From contig JAAXKQ010000021.1 of assembly GCA_025612245.1 (NCBI GenBank), forward strand, positions 1 through 64,000: a stretch of DNA of 64,000 bases, read 5' to 3'. A program made the position numbers and the translations under genes. Below are positions 61,649 through 64,000 of the stretch, piece by piece; positions within the stretch are counted from its first letter, which is position 1, and each line of letters opens with the position of its first letter. Below the pieces are notes generated by a model. That model did not search any database, was not told the origin of the DNA, and worked only from the letters and a program-made list of their open reading frames with translations. This DNA is from Ignavibacteria bacterium (GTDB lineage Bacteria; Bacteroidota; Ignavibacteria; Ignavibacteriales; SURF-24).

Positions 61649-62602
61649 TTATACTTCCTCCAGCTCCCTGGTTTCTTCATCTGTTAATTCAATTTCGGGA
61701 GCGTTTATTGTGCCTTTTACCTGTTCTGAACTCCTGCCACCCACGATAGCGGCCGTAACAGCCGGGTTTTTCAGTACCCACGCAATTGCAATTTCACCCG
61801 CGCCTGCGCCGTCGTGCCTTTTGCCTATTTCTTTTAACTTTTCAACAACCGAGAGGTTGCGGCTAAGCCTGGGCTCCGTAAAGTCCCAGCTTTTTTTGCG
61901 CCAGTCGTCCTCAGGCATTCTCTTGATCCTTTCGCGTGTCATTGCGCCTGTTAAAAGTCCGGATGCCATAGGGGAGTAGACGATCACTCCCAGCCCTTCT
62001 TTCTGGCAGTAGGGAAGTATTTCACTTTCAACCTCGCGGTTTAAGAGGGAATACGGGGGCTGCAGCGAAGTAATTGGGGCAATGGCTTTTATCCTGTCCA
62101 GCTGTGCCGTGCTAAAGTTGGAAACGCCAATCCAGCGCACCTTGCCCTCTTTTTTCAGCTGAGCCATTGCATCCCAGGCCTCTTCATTTTCACTTTCCCC
62201 CTTGTCACTGGGCCAGTGAATCTGGTAGAGGTCAATTGTATCTGATTCAAGCCTCCTCAGGCTTGCCTCACATTCTTTTTTTATGGACTCCGCTTTGTGA
62301 CTCCTGTGCATCTTTCCCTGTTCATCTCCAATAAGGGCGCATTTTGTAAAAACGTACGGCCTTTCACCCTTCCAGCTCTTGAGCGCCCGGGCTACAATCT
62401 CCTCCGAATGCCCGAGGCCGTAGGCCGCTGCCGTATCGATCCAGTTAATGCCGAGTTCCAGGGCAGCGTGAATTGCTTCAATCGATTTCGAATCGTCCTG
62501 AGCTCCCCAAGCATATTCCCATCCCGAGCCTCCGATAGCCCAGGCGCCAAATCCCATGCGGGTAATTAGCATATCCGAATTGCCAAGTTTTTTCTTTAAC
62601 AT
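61649..62602 (-). CDS. Aldo/keto reductase
   Basis: The 317-residue protein is an NAD(P)H-dependent TIM-barrel reductase of the YajO/Tas-like group. The catalytic tetrad is in place: Asp56 and Tyr61 (WIDTAAAYGLGHSEE), Lys87 (YVFTKCAL) and His129 (DLYQIHWPS). The cofactor-contacting motifs are WIGVSNFS and the C-terminal AAIVGGRSSEQVKG. GGAAAAAGA lies before the ATG. The substrate cannot be read from sequence. It stands alone between the Nudix gene and the T9SS protein. Confidence 0.93.
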   Translation of the reverse strand: MLKKKLGNSDMLITRMGFGAWAIGGSGWEYAWGAQDDSKSIEAIHAALELGINWIDTAAAYGLGHSEEIVARALKSWKGERPYVFTKCALIGDEQGKMHRSHKAESIKKECEASLRRLESDTIDLYQIHWPSDKGESENEEAWDAMAQLKKEGKVRWIGVSNFSTAQLDRIKAIAPITSLQPPYSLLNREVESEILPYCQKEGLGVIVYSPMASGLLTGAMTRERIKRMPEDDWRKKSWDFTEPRLSRNLSVVEKLKEIGKRHDGAGAGEIAIAWVLKNPAVTAAIVGGRSSEQVKGTINAPEIELTDEETRELEEV

Positions 62603-62730
62603 ATTCTTTTTCCATATGTGTGTTGATATATAAATTAAAAATTAAAAACTAAAATGTGAAGCCGGTTGATCTGAAAAAACAAAATTATCTGCATTCCAGC
62701 GTTTCCCGGGGGCGTTTAGTGTCCGGCAGC

Positions 62731-64000
62731 TTATTTTACCAGCATCATTTTGATTGTCTTTTCAAAATGCCTGCGGCCCTGAGCACTGAGGTGGCAGAAG
62801 TAAATTCCGCTCGCGTAATTGTCCGCTTTCCATTGCAGTGTGTGTTCGCCTGCTTTCTGACTTTCATCAATAAGTGTGGCTACCTTCTGCCCGATAAGGT
62901 TAAATATCTCAATTTTAAGCCGCGACTCCTCCGGCAGGGAGTATCTGAGCGTGGTCGAGGGATTGAATGGATTTGGGTAGTTGTTGTTTAATGCGTAATC
63001 CCGGGGAAGAATTGTTGCCTGCGCTTTTTCACCGGTGCCTGACGTGCCTTTGAACTTCCCGACTGCAACGGCGGGTTCAAGCGTGTATTCAGTGCTGTTC
63101 AGGCTCCTGTCGTACAGTACTATCTTTAAGTCCAGTGCCGTGGAATCGTAATTTGTCATGGACGAAATATCTGCCGAATAGTAGCACCCGTTTGTCTGGT
63201 CTTCCATTATTTTGGCAATACTAAGCTCCTTCCAGATATTTTCACCGTGCTGCCTTATAAGAATCCTGGTGGAATCATCTGGTAGCGGCATAAGGTAAGG
63301 ATTATACTCGGCGTCCAGCAGGTAATCCCCGCAGGCAAGATATATACTGGCCTTTTCCCCCTTTTCAAGCCTGCTTTCAGGCACACCCTTGGAGTTTCTT
63401 ATCTGCAGTATCCGGATTTCTGGGGGATTGGCGTCAGAAAGCGAAAGATCATAGACACAGCTCATGAGGCCTTTAGCCTCAAATCCTTCTATGTAGTATC
63501 GAATATTGGATAACTCGGTTCTGTACTTCTTTTTCCCAGCATGAATAATATTAAAATACTTCAGCGTATCCTGTGCAATAATATTGTTCCCGTCAAATAT
63601 CCTGTAGACGGAGTTTTCAGTGCGCCTTAAATAGTACTCATTCATCTGTCCGAAAAGACCCGGGCAGAGGGAGATTGTAGACTCCGACCTGTAGTTATTG
63701 TTGTGGCGGGCGCTGGGGTAAATGAGCCAGTTTTTCAGTGATAGTGTGCCTCCCGTGTTCATAAGTATTACCTCAGGCGAAGGCACCTTCTGAAGGAAGA
63801 GTCCCATGGTGCCATTAAAGGCTGAAAAGGGGGGAAGATATACTGAAGACACATCGCTCCTCAGTCCGGAGGTGCCTTTGTCCGGGTCCTGGCTGGGAGA
63901 TTCTGCAATGGAAATTGCAACCGCCGGTTCAGAACTTGTGAGCCCGTTATTATGTGCCGGAATGTAAATCTTGCCTTTCCAGCTGCTCCTGCCCGCTGGC
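62731..64000 (-). CDS. T9SS-exported protein, 5' end outside window
   Basis: The frame stays open to the window edge; a GTG at 63852 is only a valine codon inside it (the upstream sequence reads WKGKIYIPAHNNGLTSSEPA). The visible 420 or so residues contain beta-rich segments (YYIEGFEAKGLMSCVYDLSL, EKGEKASIYLACGDYLLDAE) without catalytic motifs. They end in a T9SS sorting domain (about the last 80 residues: NNYPNPFNPSTTLRYSLPEE ... KMMLVK). The N-terminal part beyond 64000 probably holds the enzymatic domain, for example a peptidase, but nothing here decides that. Confidence 0.85.
   Translation of the reverse strand, partial: PAGRSSWKGKIYIPAHNNGLTSSEPAVAISIAESPSQDPDKGTSGLRSDVSSVYLPPFSAFNGTMGLFLQKVPSPEVILMNTGGTLSLKNWLIYPSARHNNNYRSESTISLCPGLFGQMNEYYLRRTENSVYRIFDGNNIIAQDTLKYFNIIHAGKKKYRTELSNIRYYIEGFEAKGLMSCVYDLSLSDANPPEIRILQIRNSKGVPESRLEKGEKASIYLACGDYLLDAEYNPYLMPLPDDSTRILIRQHGENIWKELSIAKIMEDQTNGCYYSADISSMTNYDSTALDLKIVLYDRSLNSTEYTLEPAVAVGKFKGTSGTGEKAQATILPRDYALNNNYPNPFNPSTTLRYSLPEESRLKIEIFNLIGQKVATLIDESQKAGEHTLQWKADNYASGIYFCHLSAQGRRHFEKTIKMMLVK

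Noticed and set aside
63850-63852. GTG as the start of the last T9SS gene
   Set aside because: The frame continues open with protein-like sequence to the window edge, so the gene is truncated by the window rather than starting here.

Overview
The window is a bacterial chromosome segment, most likely from the Ignavibacteria (Bacteroidota/Chlorobiota side). The main evidence is four secreted proteins that end in a type IX secretion (T9SS) sorting domain with the NYPNPFNP-type motif typical of that group. The tRNA promoter also carries a Bacteroidota-like -7 box (TAAATTTG). Taxonomy is inferred from protein style only; there is no rRNA here.

Layout. 0-0.5 kb: 3' end of a chemotaxis receptor. 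0.8-7.1 kb: a complete RND efflux operon on the minus strand (TetR regulator, TolC-like channel, periplasmic adaptor, inner-membrane pump) with two matching candidate TetR operators. 7.3-11.6 kb: a YwqK-repeat/TonB fusion, an N-acetylmuramoyl-L-alanine amidase and a two-receiver protein with a CheX-like tail. 11.66 kb: tRNA-Ala(GGC), the anchor of an accessory region. Its 3' half and terminator are duplicated at 14.66 kb. Between the copies lie a structured leader with a 56-aa ORF, a decayed D12-class DNA adenine methylase and an AT-rich membrane protein. Just outside the second copy is an N-terminal scrap of a tyrosine recombinase, followed by a minus-strand cassette of a SIR2-like protein, two small lipoprotein-like genes and a lamin-tail-like protein.

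18-31 kb: a T9SS-exported beta-propeller protein, a PoxB-like TPP enzyme, a helix-hairpin-helix protein, a QueG-like iron-sulfur protein, a 1.75-kb gene-free stretch (candidate small RNA, nested inverted repeats, heptamer tracts), a thiolase, a CHASE4 histidine kinase paired with a response regulator, and TerC. 31-45 kb: a T9SS-exported hydrolase, a molybdopterin oxidoreductase with a ferritin-like neighbour, hemerythrin, a CLC channel, two related PAS histidine kinases, the iron-sulfur repair protein Ric and an F420/NADP-type reductase. The di-iron proteins and the molybdoenzyme suggest life with fluctuating oxygen or nitrosative stress.

45-64 kb: a T9SS-exported N,N-dimethylformamidase-like protein; a run of six same-strand signalling genes (47.8-58.4 kb: hybrid and plain histidine kinases, a LytTR regulator, a receiver-kinase and a receiver with a degenerate HD-GYP domain); DAHP synthase; an outer-membrane-type protein; a CoA-type Nudix hydrolase; an aldo/keto reductase; and a T9SS-exported protein cut by the window end.

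The least explained parts are the tRNA-Ala accessory region with its SIR2 cassette, the nested repeats and candidate RNA at 24.2-25.3 kb, and the dense signalling cluster. All assignments are by reading motifs; no database search was possible.
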